From: Candidatus Scatomorpha stercoravium
Lineage (GTDB): Bacteria > Bacillota > Clostridia > Oscillospirales > Oscillospiraceae
NCBI GenBank assembly: GCA_018716005.1
Contig: DVKN01000193.1
Location: 1 to 6,217 of the forward strand
DNA length: 6,217 nucleotides
Direction: 5' to 3'
In this document: positions 1 through 6,090 of the stretch, one piece after another
Layout of the letters: each line of letters begins with the position of its first letter
Numbering within the stretch: position 1 is the stretch's first letter
Program-made: the position numbers and the translations under genes
The notes under the pieces: model-generated
Told to the model about the DNA's origin: nothing
The model's database searches: none
What the model saw: only the letters and a program-made list of their open reading frames with translations

Positions 1-357
1 GTGGCCATAGGCGCGTTCGCCGGCGGCGTCTGGGGCGCGGCCTTCGGCGTCGTGCTCGGCTTCCTCGCCGACATCAGCTACGGCTATACGGCGCTCTTCA
101 TCGCGCTCTTCCCCGTGATGGGCTTCTTCGCCGGCGTGCTCACGCGCTGGTACGTCAACGCGAGCCTCTTCGCCTACCTCGTCATGTGCTTCGCGGCCTT
201 CGCCGTCACGGCGCTCTTCCAGATGGCGCGCCCGGCCTACGAGAGCGGCGAGATAATCGTCCTCGTGCGCGACGGGCTCATACAGTGCGTATGGAGCCTG
301 CCCATGGCCGCCGCGCTCTACTTCCCCTGCCGCGGCATAGCGAAGCCGAAGATATAG
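1..357 (+). CDS. mreD: MreD, rod shape-determining membrane protein (C-terminal part, cut by window start)
   Basis: MreD is a small inner-membrane subunit of the Rod (elongasome) complex, which links MreB/MreC to the peptidoglycan synthases. The visible 118 residues are very hydrophobic, with about four membrane segments near residues 5-23, 28-47, 53-73 and 90-108. The first helix is Gly-rich and ends in an Asp-Ile pair (LADISYG, about residues 22-28), as in MreD proteins. The family is usually about 160-175 residues, so roughly the first 50 are outside the window. The GTG at position 1 is probably an internal Val codon and not the true start. The stop is TAG at 355-357, and the penicillin-binding protein gene begins 42 nt later, which matches the common mreBCD-mrdA order. 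That gene order supports the call as much as the sequence does, because MreD is poorly conserved. Confidence 0.75.
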   Translation: MAIGAFAGGVWGAAFGVVLGFLADISYGYTALFIALFPVMGFFAGVLTRWYVNASLFAYLVMCFAAFAVTALFQMARPAYESGEIIVLVRDGLIQCVWSLPMAAALYFPCRGIAKPKI

Positions 358-372
358 ACAAGCTGTAAGCCT

Positions 373-378
373 TATAAT
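373..378 (+). promoter_or_regulatory. Possible -10 element (TATAAT) in the mreD-mrdA gap
   Basis: A perfect TATAAT lies 21 nt before the mrdA start codon in the 42-nt gap after mreD. There is no TG extension and no good -35 at 16-18 bp spacing; the nearest resemblance, TAGACA at 355-360, is only 12 bp away. It may be chance or a weak internal promoter, with mrdA mainly transcribed from upstream of mreD. Confidence 0.2.
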
Positions 379-399
379 ACCCTGCGGAAAGGAGACAGC

Positions 400-2565
400 A
401 TGGGCAACAAGATAAAGACAGGCCGCGTCGTCGCCTTCGGGCTCATCGTGGCGATATTCCTCTCGCTGTGCGTCGGCACGCTCTACCAGCTGCAAATCAT
501 AAACGGCGCCGCCTACTATGACCAGAGCCTCAACGAGCAGAAGTCCATCGAGTCCGTCACCGCCGCCCGCGGCAACATCCTCGACCGCTACGGCCGCGTG
601 CTGGTATCGAACCGCGAGTGCTACAACCTGCGCATAAACACCATACGCCTCTTCAGCGACGACATCGAGGACCCGAACGCGCTCATACTCGACATGGTCA
701 ACATCGTCGAATCCAACGGCATGGACTGGACGGACGACCTCCCCATTACGGACTCGCCGCCCTTCGAGTACGTCGAGAACATGACGAGCTTCCAGCGCAC
801 GCTGCTGACCGCCTATCTCAAGGACCACGACCTCGACGAGGACACCAGCGCCGTCGAGCTCATGAGCTACTTCCGCACGCGCTATAAGATAGACAACTCC
901 TACTCCGCCGAGGATATGCGCAAGATATGCGCCATCCGCTACGCGCTGAACGTCCGCTACGCCATCAACACCGGCACCTACACCTTCGTCGAGGACGCCA
1001 GCATCGACCTCATAAGCGAGCTCATGGGCGCGGTGGGCACCATCATCGAGGTGCAGTCGAGCTATGTGCGCGAGTATAACACGCAGTACGCCGCGCACAT
1101 CCTCGGCTATATCGGCCGCATGGACGACTCCGAGACCGAGTACTATATGCGCGGCGACGACAGCGGCTACAGCCTGGACTCCCTCGTCGGCAAGATGGGC
1201 GCGGAGGCCGCCTTTGAGGACTGGCTCCACGGCTCGGACGGCACGGTGCGCGTCACGCGCAACAGCGAGGGCACGATAACCAGCACGACCTATATCGAGG
1301 ACCCCGAGCCCGGCAACCACGTCTACCTCACCATAGACATCCAGCTCCAGGAGGCCGTCGAGCGCGCGCTCGAGAGCGGCCTCGCGGACCTGCAGCTCCA
1401 GCGCGACCAGGATAACGCCGTCGCCGCCAGCGAGGGGCGCACCGATGAAATTCGCGAGGACATAAAGGAGGGCTCCGTCGTCGTCGTCGACGTCAAGAGC
1501 GGCAACCCCCTCGCCATCGCGAGCTACCCGACCTTCGACGCCAGCCGCATACTCGACAGCGACTATTATCAGGAGATAACCGCCGTCAGCGACGACCCGC
1601 ACGACCCGCGTCCGCTCTATAACTACGCCCTGCTCGGCGCCTACGCCCCCGGCTCCACCTTCAAGCCGCTCGTGGCCCTCGCCGCGCTCAGCGAGAACAT
1701 AATCAACACCGAGACGCGCATAAAGTGCGAGGGCGTCTTCACCAAGTACGCCGACCAGGGCTACGCCCCCGAGTGCTGGATATACTCCGACAACGACGGC
1801 TTCACCCACGGCAACGACAACGTCTCCGAGGCCATACGCGACTCGTGCAACTACTTCTTCTACTCCGTGGCCGATATGATGGGCATAGAGATAATGGACG
1901 AGTACGCCAAGGACTTCGGCCTCGGCGAGAGCACCGGCATCGAGCTGCCCGAGGTGACCGGCAACATGGCGAACCCGGACAACCACGAGGGCGTCTACGA
2001 CGTCGACGCCTGGGTGTACGGCGATACGCTCCAGGCCGGCATCGGCCAGTCGGACTCCACCTTCACCCCGCTCCAGCTCGCCGAGTACTGCGCCGCCCTC
2101 GCCAACGGCGGCACGCGCTACAGCGCCAGCATACTCAAGAGCGTGCGCAGCTTCGACTACTCCACCCAGCTCGAGGACAACAGCACCCCCACCGTGCTGA
2201 GCACCGTGGAGAGCGCGGACTACAACTTTGCCGCCGTGCAGCAGGGCATGTACCTGCTCGCCCACGACGTCAACAGCGCCTCGAACGTGGTCTACAGCGC
2301 CTTCAACAACTACTCCTACAACGGCGAGTACATCGGCGTCGCCGCCAAGACCGGCACCAGCCAGCTCGGCGAGGGCATCACGAACAACGCCGTCTTCATG
2401 TGCTACGCCCCCTACGACGACCCCGAGATCGCCGTCGCCATAGTAGTCGCCCGCGGCGGCTCCGGCGCGGCCCTCACCAATATCGCCAAGGACGTCCTCG
2501 ACGCCTACTTCTCCCTCGGCGACAAGGACGCCCCCGTAGACGGAGAAAATACGCTGCTGAGATAA
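400..2565 (+). CDS. mrdA: Penicillin-binding protein 2 (class B PBP, elongation-specific peptidoglycan transpeptidase)
   Basis: This D,D-transpeptidase cross-links peptidoglycan during cell elongation and works with RodA, MreC and MreD; it is a beta-lactam target. The protein has 721 residues. Residues about 10-32 form one N-terminal membrane anchor, so the rest is extracytoplasmic. A class B PBP dimerisation region follows, starting with the RGNILDRYGRVL box (57-68) and carrying a long clostridial-style insertion to about residue 230. The transpeptidase domain occupies about 350-705, with all three catalytic motifs intact: SxxK at 419-422 (STFK, nucleophile Ser419), SxN at 482-484 (SCN) and KTGT at 650-653. 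ATG at 400 is preceded by a strong ribosome binding site, AAAGGAG at 388-394, with 5 nt spacing. The gene lies 42 nt after mreD, which favours PBP2 over the division protein FtsI, and ends at a strong terminator. Between motifs 1 and 2 sit Cys443, Cys459 and His470. The assignment to class B PBP is firm; the mrdA (PBP2) subtype rests on context. Confidence 0.92.
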   Translation: MGNKIKTGRVVAFGLIVAIFLSLCVGTLYQLQIINGAAYYDQSLNEQKSIESVTAARGNILDRYGRVLVSNRECYNLRINTIRLFSDDIEDPNALILDMVNIVESNGMDWTDDLPITDSPPFEYVENMTSFQRTLLTAYLKDHDLDEDTSAVELMSYFRTRYKIDNSYSAEDMRKICAIRYALNVRYAINTGTYTFVEDASIDLISELMGAVGTIIEVQSSYVREYNTQYAAHILGYIGRMDDSETEYYMRGDDSGYSLDSLVGKMGAEAAFEDWLHGSDGTVRVTRNSEGTITSTTYIEDPEPGNHVYLTIDIQLQEAVERALESGLADLQLQRDQDNAVAASEGRTDEIREDIKEGSVVVVDVKSGNPLAIASYPTFDASRILDSDYYQEITAVSDDPHDPRPLYNYALLGAYAPGSTFKPLVALAALSENIINTETRIKCEGVFTKYADQGYAPECWIYSDNDGFTHGNDNVSEAIRDSCNYFFYSVADMMGIEIMDEYAKDFGLGESTGIELPEVTGNMANPDNHEGVYDVDAWVYGDTLQAGIGQSDSTFTPLQLAEYCAALANGGTRYSASILKSVRSFDYSTQLEDNSTPTVLSTVESADYNFAAVQQGMYLLAHDVNSASNVVYSAFNNYSYNGEYIGVAAKTGTSQLGEGITNNAVFMCYAPYDDPEIAVAIVVARGGSGAALTNIAKDVLDAYFSLGDKDAPVDGENTLLR

Positions 2566-2584
2566 GCGCCGCGCGTAAAAAAAT

Positions 2585-2634
2585 CCCGCGGGGCCCTCCG
2601 ACAAATCCGGAGGGCCTCGCGGGCCTTATTTTTT
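2585..2634. terminator. Bidirectional intrinsic terminator between mrdA and ppk1
   Basis: Arms 2585-2600 and 2608-2623 form a 16-bp stem with a single G-U wobble (2591/2617) around a 7-nt loop. On the plus strand the stem is followed by CCTTATTTTTT (2624-2634), ending mrdA transcripts. On the minus strand it is followed by seven T residues (complement of A2577-2583), ending ppk1 transcripts. The stem starts 20 nt after the mrdA stop. The plus-strand T run reaches the first base of the ppk1 stop codon on the opposite strand. Confidence 0.93.
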
Positions 2635-4748
2635 CATCTGCCGGAGAAAAGCTTCATCAGCTTCTCCGCCACTCCCCGGCGCGCGGGCTCGGGCAGCGGC
2701 CGGGCCTCGGCGGCCAGGGCCCTGTCCATTTGGGCCTGCTGGGCGTCAACGCGCTCCGCGCCTCCGCGGGCGTGGACGTAGCTGCCGTCGGGCCGGAGCT
2801 CGCGGGCCTTGACGTTGTCCGCGAGGCAGAGGTCCATGATGCCGTGCAGCTTTTCTCGCACGGTGGCGTCGTAAATGGGGCAGGCCGTCTCCACCCGGCG
2901 CTGGGTGTTGCGGGTCATGAAGTCGGCGCTGGAGATGTACATCCGCTCGCTCTCGCCCTCGCCGAAGATATATATGCGCGAATGCTCCAGGTAGCGGCCC
3001 ACGATGCTGACCACGCGGATGTTGTCCGTCTCCCCGGCTATGCCTGGCAGCAGGCAGCATATGCCGCGCACCACCATGTCTATGCGCACCCCGGCCCGGC
3101 TGGCCTCGCGCAGCTTCTCGATGATGTCTATATCGGTGAGGGAATTTATCTTGAACTTCATGCGCCCGCGCGGGCCCTTGGCTATCTCGCCGTCCATGAG
3201 CTTCATGATGGTCTGCTTGAGGGAGCAGGGCGCGACCAGCAGGTGCCTGTACTCGCCGTACAGCTCGCCTATCGACATATTCTTGAAGAACTCCACCGCG
3301 TCCTGGCCTATGCCCGTGTCTGCGGTGATGAGCGAGACGTCCGTGTACTGCGCGGCGGTCTTCTCGTTGTAGTTGCCGGTGCCGACCTGGGTGATATACT
3401 TTATCTGGCCGCGCTCGCGGCGGGTGATGAGGCATATCTTGGAGTGTATCTTGTAGTTCTCAAAGCCGTAGAACACCGTGCAGCCGGCGTCCTCCAGCCG
3501 CTCGGACCAGTCGATGTTGTTCTGCTCGTCAAATCGGGCCCGCAGCTCGATAAACACCGTGACGTCCTTGCCGTTTTCGGCGGCGGAGCAGAGGTACTCT
3601 ACCAGCTTGGCCCGGCTGGCGAGTCGGTAGATGGTTATCTTTATCGAGATGACGTCCGGGTCGGCGGCGGCCTCCTTCAGGAGGCGCAGGAAAGGGCCCA
3701 TGCTCTCGAAGGGGAAGCTGAGCAGGCGGTCGCCGCGGCCGGCCTGCTTTATCATGCTCTCGTCGGGGCGGATGCCCTCCGTGCGGCAGGGCTTGAAATC
3801 CGCGTAGGTGAGCGAGCGGCGCAGCTCCTCCGGGAGCCTCGCGGCCAGGGAGAAGGCGTAGCCCAGCCTGAGCGGGGCGCTGGTATAGAACACCTGCTCC
3901 TCCGATACCGGCAGGCGCTTTTTGAGGTAGTCGAGGAAGTCGCCGCCTATGCGCTCCGAGAGCTCCAGGCGGACGGGCGCCAGGCGCGTGCGCGCCCGCA
4001 GCATCTTGCGCATCTTCTTGCGGAAGTCCTCGCTCTCGTCCAGGTCGAAGGCCTCATCCTCGGGGTTGATGTCCGCGTTGCGGGTGACGCGGAAGACGCA
4101 CTTCGCCTTCACCTCGTAGCCGGTGAAGACCTCCTCGCAGCGGTGGAGCAGCAGCTCCTCCGTGTGGATATAGCGCAGGCCCTCCCCGCCCGGCAGGAAG
4201 ATCACGTCGGGCAGCGCGTCGGGCAGGGGTATCACCCCGAAGACGTCCCGCGAGCGGTGCTTCACCCAGGCTCCGACGTGGAGCACGTTGTTCTTCAGAT
4301 GCGGGAAGGGATGGTGGGTGTCCACAATCTGCGGGGAGAGCACGGGCTCCACCTCGCTCTTGAAATAGCGCTGGCAGAACTTGCGCTCCTTGTCCGTGAG
4401 CTCGCCCCAGTCCAGGCGGCAGATATTATAGCGCCGCAGCAGCCGCTCCAGCCCCAGGCAGACCGCCTCCCTCTCCCGGTAGAGCGGGCGCACGGCGGAG
4501 TAGATGGCCTCCAGCTGCTCGGCCGGGGTCATGCCGGAGCGGGAATCCCGCCGCTCCGGATCCACGCCCATGAGGTCGAAGAGGCTCCCCACGCGTATCA
4601 TGAAGAATTCGTCCAGGTTGCTGGTAAATATGCTGGCAAACTTGAGCCGCTCCAGGAGCGGCACGGCGTCGTCGGCGGCCTCGGCGAGGACGCGGCGGTT
4701 GAAGGCGAGCCAGCTCAGCTCGCGGTTCTGCGTGTAGATATGGCTCAT
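2634..4748 (-). CDS. ppk1: Polyphosphate kinase 1
   Basis: PPK1 reversibly transfers the gamma-phosphate of ATP onto inorganic polyphosphate through a phosphohistidine intermediate. The 704 residues are close to the 688 of the E. coli enzyme and cover the whole family: N domain (about 1-106), H domain (about 107-320), and C1 and C2 phospholipase-D-like domains (about 320-690). Visible landmarks are Asn44 in SNLDEFFMIRV, Arg375 in IYRLA, Arg405 in ELRARFDEQNNIDW, the phosphorylated His435 in YKIHSK, GTGNYNEKTA after it, Arg561 in VVRGICCLLPG, and the second active-site His589 in RYLEHSRIYIF. These match E. coli N45, R375, R405, H435, R564 and H592, so the enzyme should be active. The ATG overlaps the ppx stop as ATGA (4 nt), and AGGGGGG (complement of 4756-4762) lies 7 nt upstream, so translation is probably coupled to ppx. 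The stop codon abuts the bidirectional terminator. The residues after about 670 are a variable tail. Confidence 0.97.
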   Translation of the reverse strand: MSHIYTQNRELSWLAFNRRVLAEAADDAVPLLERLKFASIFTSNLDEFFMIRVGSLFDLMGVDPERRDSRSGMTPAEQLEAIYSAVRPLYREREAVCLGLERLLRRYNICRLDWGELTDKERKFCQRYFKSEVEPVLSPQIVDTHHPFPHLKNNVLHVGAWVKHRSRDVFGVIPLPDALPDVIFLPGGEGLRYIHTEELLLHRCEEVFTGYEVKAKCVFRVTRNADINPEDEAFDLDESEDFRKKMRKMLRARTRLAPVRLELSERIGGDFLDYLKKRLPVSEEQVFYTSAPLRLGYAFSLAARLPEELRRSLTYADFKPCRTEGIRPDESMIKQAGRGDRLLSFPFESMGPFLRLLKEAAADPDVISIKITIYRLASRAKLVEYLCSAAENGKDVTVFIELRARFDEQNNIDWSERLEDAGCTVFYGFENYKIHSKICLITRRERGQIKYITQVGTGNYNEKTAAQYTDVSLITADTGIGQDAVEFFKNMSIGELYGEYRHLLVAPCSLKQTIMKLMDGEIAKGPRGRMKFKINSLTDIDIIEKLREASRAGVRIDMVVRGICCLLPGIAGETDNIRVVSIVGRYLEHSRIYIFGEGESERMYISSADFMTRNTQRRVETACPIYDATVREKLHGIMDLCLADNVKARELRPDGSYVHARGGAERVDAQQAQMDRALAAEARPLPEPARRGVAEKLMKLFSGR

Positions 4749-5656
4749 ACCCTGACCCCCCTGCTCTCGAGCACGCTGATGAGATAGCCCTCGCGCACGC
4801 CGTAGGGGCTGGTCACTACGGTGCGGGAGCCGTACAGCTCCGCCGCCGCGCTGAGCAGCGCGATGCCGGGCAGCATGGTATGGATGCGTTCGGGGGCCAG
4901 CTTAAGGATGCGCCGGGTCAGCTTTTTGGGACTGTCCTGGGCCTGGCGCAGCACGCGGGAGAAGAACTGCGTCTCATATCCCTCCGGGCCCGGCTCGCCC
5001 TCCATGCCCCGGTACAGGGCCAGCGCGCCGCGGGCCGTGCCGCCCACGCCGCACATGGGCTGGGCCGAGAAGCCCTGCGCGTCCGGGAAGGCCGCGGCCA
5101 GGGCCCTGCGGGCCTCGTTCTTCATGGCGGAGAGCTCGCCGGCCGTGGGGATGATGCCGGAGACGCACCTGTTGAACAGGCTCAGCGAGCCCAGGGGCAC
5201 GCTGCGGGCCGCCGCGGCCCGCCCGGCCTTGAAAAAGACCAGCTCCGTGCTGCCGCCGCCGACGTCCACCAGCAGCCCCTGCTCCCCGGGAAGGGAACGC
5301 ACCGCGCCGCGGTAGTCGAGCATGGCCTCCTCATAGCCGGAGAGCACACGTATCTCGAAGCCCGTCGCCTCGCGCACCCGCTCGACGACCTCGTCGCGGT
5401 TGGTGATGTTGCGCAGCGAGGCGGTGGCGAAGGGGAAGCACCTGCAGTCCGGCAGCAGGTCGAGCGCGGCGCGGAACTTGCCCATCACGTCAACCAGGCG
5501 TTCTATACCCTCTGGAGCCATGCTGCCGTCCTTGCCCACATAGGCAGCCAGGCCGGCGGTGTACTTGTTGTTCAGTATGGGCGTGATGCCCTCGCCGTCC
5601 ACCCGGTAAACGGCGAGACGGATGGTGTTGGAGCCAATGTCTATTACGCTGTACAA
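4745..5656 (-). CDS. ppx: Ppx/GppA family phosphatase (probable exopolyphosphatase), TTG start
   Basis: Family members release terminal phosphate from polyphosphate (Ppx) or convert pppGpp to ppGpp (GppA) in the cytoplasm. With the TTG start the protein has 303 residues. It carries the two actin-like ATPase-fold domains: phosphate-1 loop DIGSNTIRL (6-14), ATASLRNITNRD (77-88), SGYEEA with the expected catalytic glutamate (106-111), phosphate-2 loop DVGGGSTE (131-138), GVGGTARGA (203-211), and the C-terminal PERIHTMLPG (255-264) and SPYGVREGYL (283-292). It lacks the C-terminal HD-like domain of the 513-residue E. coli Ppx and resembles the short two-domain type. An in-frame ATG at 5680 would add 8 residues, but it has no ribosome binding site and lies about 2 nt from the predicted transcription start. 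TTG at 5656 has GAGG 7 nt upstream. Downstream ppk1 overlaps by 4 nt, which favours a polyphosphate role, though pppGpp hydrolysis cannot be excluded. Confidence 0.92.
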   Translation of the reverse strand: MYSVIDIGSNTIRLAVYRVDGEGITPILNNKYTAGLAAYVGKDGSMAPEGIERLVDVMGKFRAALDLLPDCRCFPFATASLRNITNRDEVVERVREATGFEIRVLSGYEEAMLDYRGAVRSLPGEQGLLVDVGGGSTELVFFKAGRAAAARSVPLGSLSLFNRCVSGIIPTAGELSAMKNEARRALAAAFPDAQGFSAQPMCGVGGTARGALALYRGMEGEPGPEGYETQFFSRVLRQAQDSPKKLTRRILKLAPERIHTMLPGIALLSAAAELYGSRTVVTSPYGVREGYLISVLESRGVRV

Positions 5657-5671
5657 TTCTATCCCTCTCTC
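5657..5671 (-). promoter_or_regulatory. Ribosome binding site that decides the ppx start
   Basis: Read on the minus strand, GAGAGAGGG (5671-5663) precedes the in-frame TTG at 5656-5654. The GAGG core (5667-5664) has a 7-nt spacer, which is normal. No comparable purine run lies upstream of the ATG at 5680, where the sequence is AT-rich promoter DNA. Confidence 0.7.
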
Positions 5672-5688
5672 TGTCGACATACATAATT

Positions 5689-5718
5689 ATTATACCAGCG
5701 CCTCCGCCGTTATGCCAC
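5689..5718 (-). promoter_or_regulatory. Promoter of the ppx-ppk1 operon (extended -10, weak -35)
   Basis: Read on the minus strand, TGGTATAAT (5697-5689) is a perfect extended -10 element. GTGGCA (5718-5713) is a 4-of-6 match to TTGACA at an 18-bp spacing. Transcription would start near 5682, giving a leader of about 26 nt to the TTG codon. The weak -35, with repeats immediately upstream, suits an activated promoter. Confidence 0.7.
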
Positions 5719-5720
5719 GC

Positions 5721-5753
5721 ATTTACATCAAAACTATGTTAAATTCATGTAAA
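5721..5753 (-). promoter_or_regulatory. Putative Pho box (three 11-bp direct repeats) upstream of ppx-ppk1
   Basis: Read on the minus strand, three hexamers recur every 11 bp with 5-nt AT-rich spacers: TTTACA (5753-5748), TTAACA (5742-5737) and the weaker TTGATG (5731-5726). The PhoP box known from Bacillus is a direct repeat of TT(A/C/T)A(C/T)A with about 5-nt spacers, so the first two units match fully and the third in 4 of 6 positions. The array lies just upstream of the -35, at about -39 to -71. Polyphosphate genes belong to the Pho regulon in several bacteria, which fits. Regulator binding is inferred; the segment also contains an inverted TTTACAT/ATGTAAA pair (5722-5728 and 5747-5753). 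Confidence 0.45.
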
Positions 5754-5754
5754 A

Positions 5755-5781
5755 GCGCCCCGAAGAAGGGATGGCGGGCGC
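5755..5781 (-). other. Small GC hairpin followed by four T residues, upstream of the ppx promoter
   Basis: GCGCCC (5755-5760) and GGGCGC (5776-5781) can pair across a 15-nt loop. On the minus strand the stem is followed by TTTT (5754-5751), immediately before the Pho-box-like repeats. It could be a weak terminator that insulates ppx from transcription entering from the right. The stem is short, so chance is possible. Confidence 0.25.
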
Positions 5782-5798
5782 GAAGATCGGATAGATAA

Positions 5799-5837
5799 AA
5801 CGTCCGGGAATTCGATGAATTCCCGGACGTTGTTTTT
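5799..5837. terminator. Strong hairpin with T tract, probable intrinsic terminator
   Basis: Arms 5799-5813 and 5817-5831 are perfectly complementary over 15 bp (core CGTCCGGGAATTC) with a 3-nt loop, or 14 bp with a 5-nt loop. On the plus strand it is followed by G and five T residues (5833-5837). On the minus strand the arm runs into TTTTAT. No gene ends just before it on the plus strand, so it more likely stops minus-strand transcripts coming from the right before they reach the ppx promoter, or it belongs to the repeat cluster beside it. Confidence 0.6.
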
Positions 5838-5847
5838 AGCGGTTGAG

Positions 5848-5889
5848 CCCTCAGGCGCTGCGCGCCAGCTCCCCTTATCAAGGGGAGCT
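5848..5889 (-). repeat. Palindromic intergenic repeat, unit A
   Basis: The unit has two adjacent hairpins. AGCTCCCCTT (5867-5876) and AAGGGGAGCT (5880-5889) form a perfect 10-bp stem with a 3-nt loop. GGCGC (5854-5858) and GCGCC (5862-5866) form a 5-bp stem, followed outward by CCCTCA (5848-5853). On the minus strand it reads as palindrome, then TGG, a GC hairpin and TGAGGG. Unit B has the same plan about 90 bp away. From memory it resembles repeats scattered between genes in gut Clostridia; I could not search for copies. Confidence 0.6.
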
Positions 5890-5918
5890 ATGGGCGGTGG
5901 TCTATAAACCAGCCCGCC

Positions 5919-5964
5919 GCCCTTCGGGCGGACCCCTCCGAGCCCTTCGGGCCCACCTCCCCTT
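5919..5964 (+). repeat. Imperfect 23-bp tandem repeat with GCCCTTCGGGC cores
   Basis: GCCCTTCGGGC occurs exactly at 5919-5929 and 5942-5952. The two 23-bp units that begin there agree at 17 of 23 positions by eye. Each core is itself a small hairpin (GCCC/GGGC), and the first extends to CCGCCC/GGGCGG (5917-5922 and 5926-5931). The second copy lies inside palindromic unit B. Confidence 0.55.
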
Positions 5965-5976
5965 ACAGGGGAGGCT
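5933..5976 (-). repeat. Palindromic intergenic repeat, unit B
   Basis: This is a second copy of the unit A plan in the same orientation. CCTCCCC (5956-5962) and GGGGAGG (5968-5974) pair across a 5-nt loop. GCCC (5942-5945) and GGGC (5949-5952) form the companion GC hairpin, followed outward by CCCCTCCGA (5933-5941). The arm sequences of both hairpins differ from unit A, yet each still pairs with its partner. Confidence 0.55.
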
Positions 5977-6090
5977 CTGGGTTGCGGCATCTCCGACCAC
6001 GTCGCCAGTCCAAAGCCGGCACATCGCAGCCGGCGAGGACGGGTACCACGTTGGATAGACGCGACAAAGCGTTTTTCCTTTCGGGGAGTC

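Noticed and set aside
1725..4787. A 1020-codon plus-strand open frame from inside mrdA to the start of ppk1
   Set aside because: It is out of frame with mrdA, crosses the terminator and lies antisense to all of ppk1. The product is low-complexity Arg/Leu/Ala/His-rich with no recognisable domain. Both overlapped genes have intact catalytic motifs, so this is a shadow of GC-rich codon use.
4880..5686. A 268-codon plus-strand open frame antisense to ppx
   Set aside because: It mirrors ppx almost end to end and has an Ala/Gly/His-rich product without any known motif, while ppx has the full set of Ppx/GppA motifs.
5848..5976. CRISPR array
   Set aside because: There are only two related units, they differ in sequence, each is a double hairpin, and there are no regular spacers or cas genes.
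6008..6040. tRNA-like or structured RNA gene
   Set aside because: The nested GCCGGC hairpin is real, but there is no acceptor stem, T-loop consensus (GGTTCGA) or CCA-proximal pairing around it.
5843..6058. A 71-codon plus-strand open frame over repeat units A and B
   Set aside because: It consists almost entirely of hairpin repeat sequence and has no ribosome binding site or recognisable motif.
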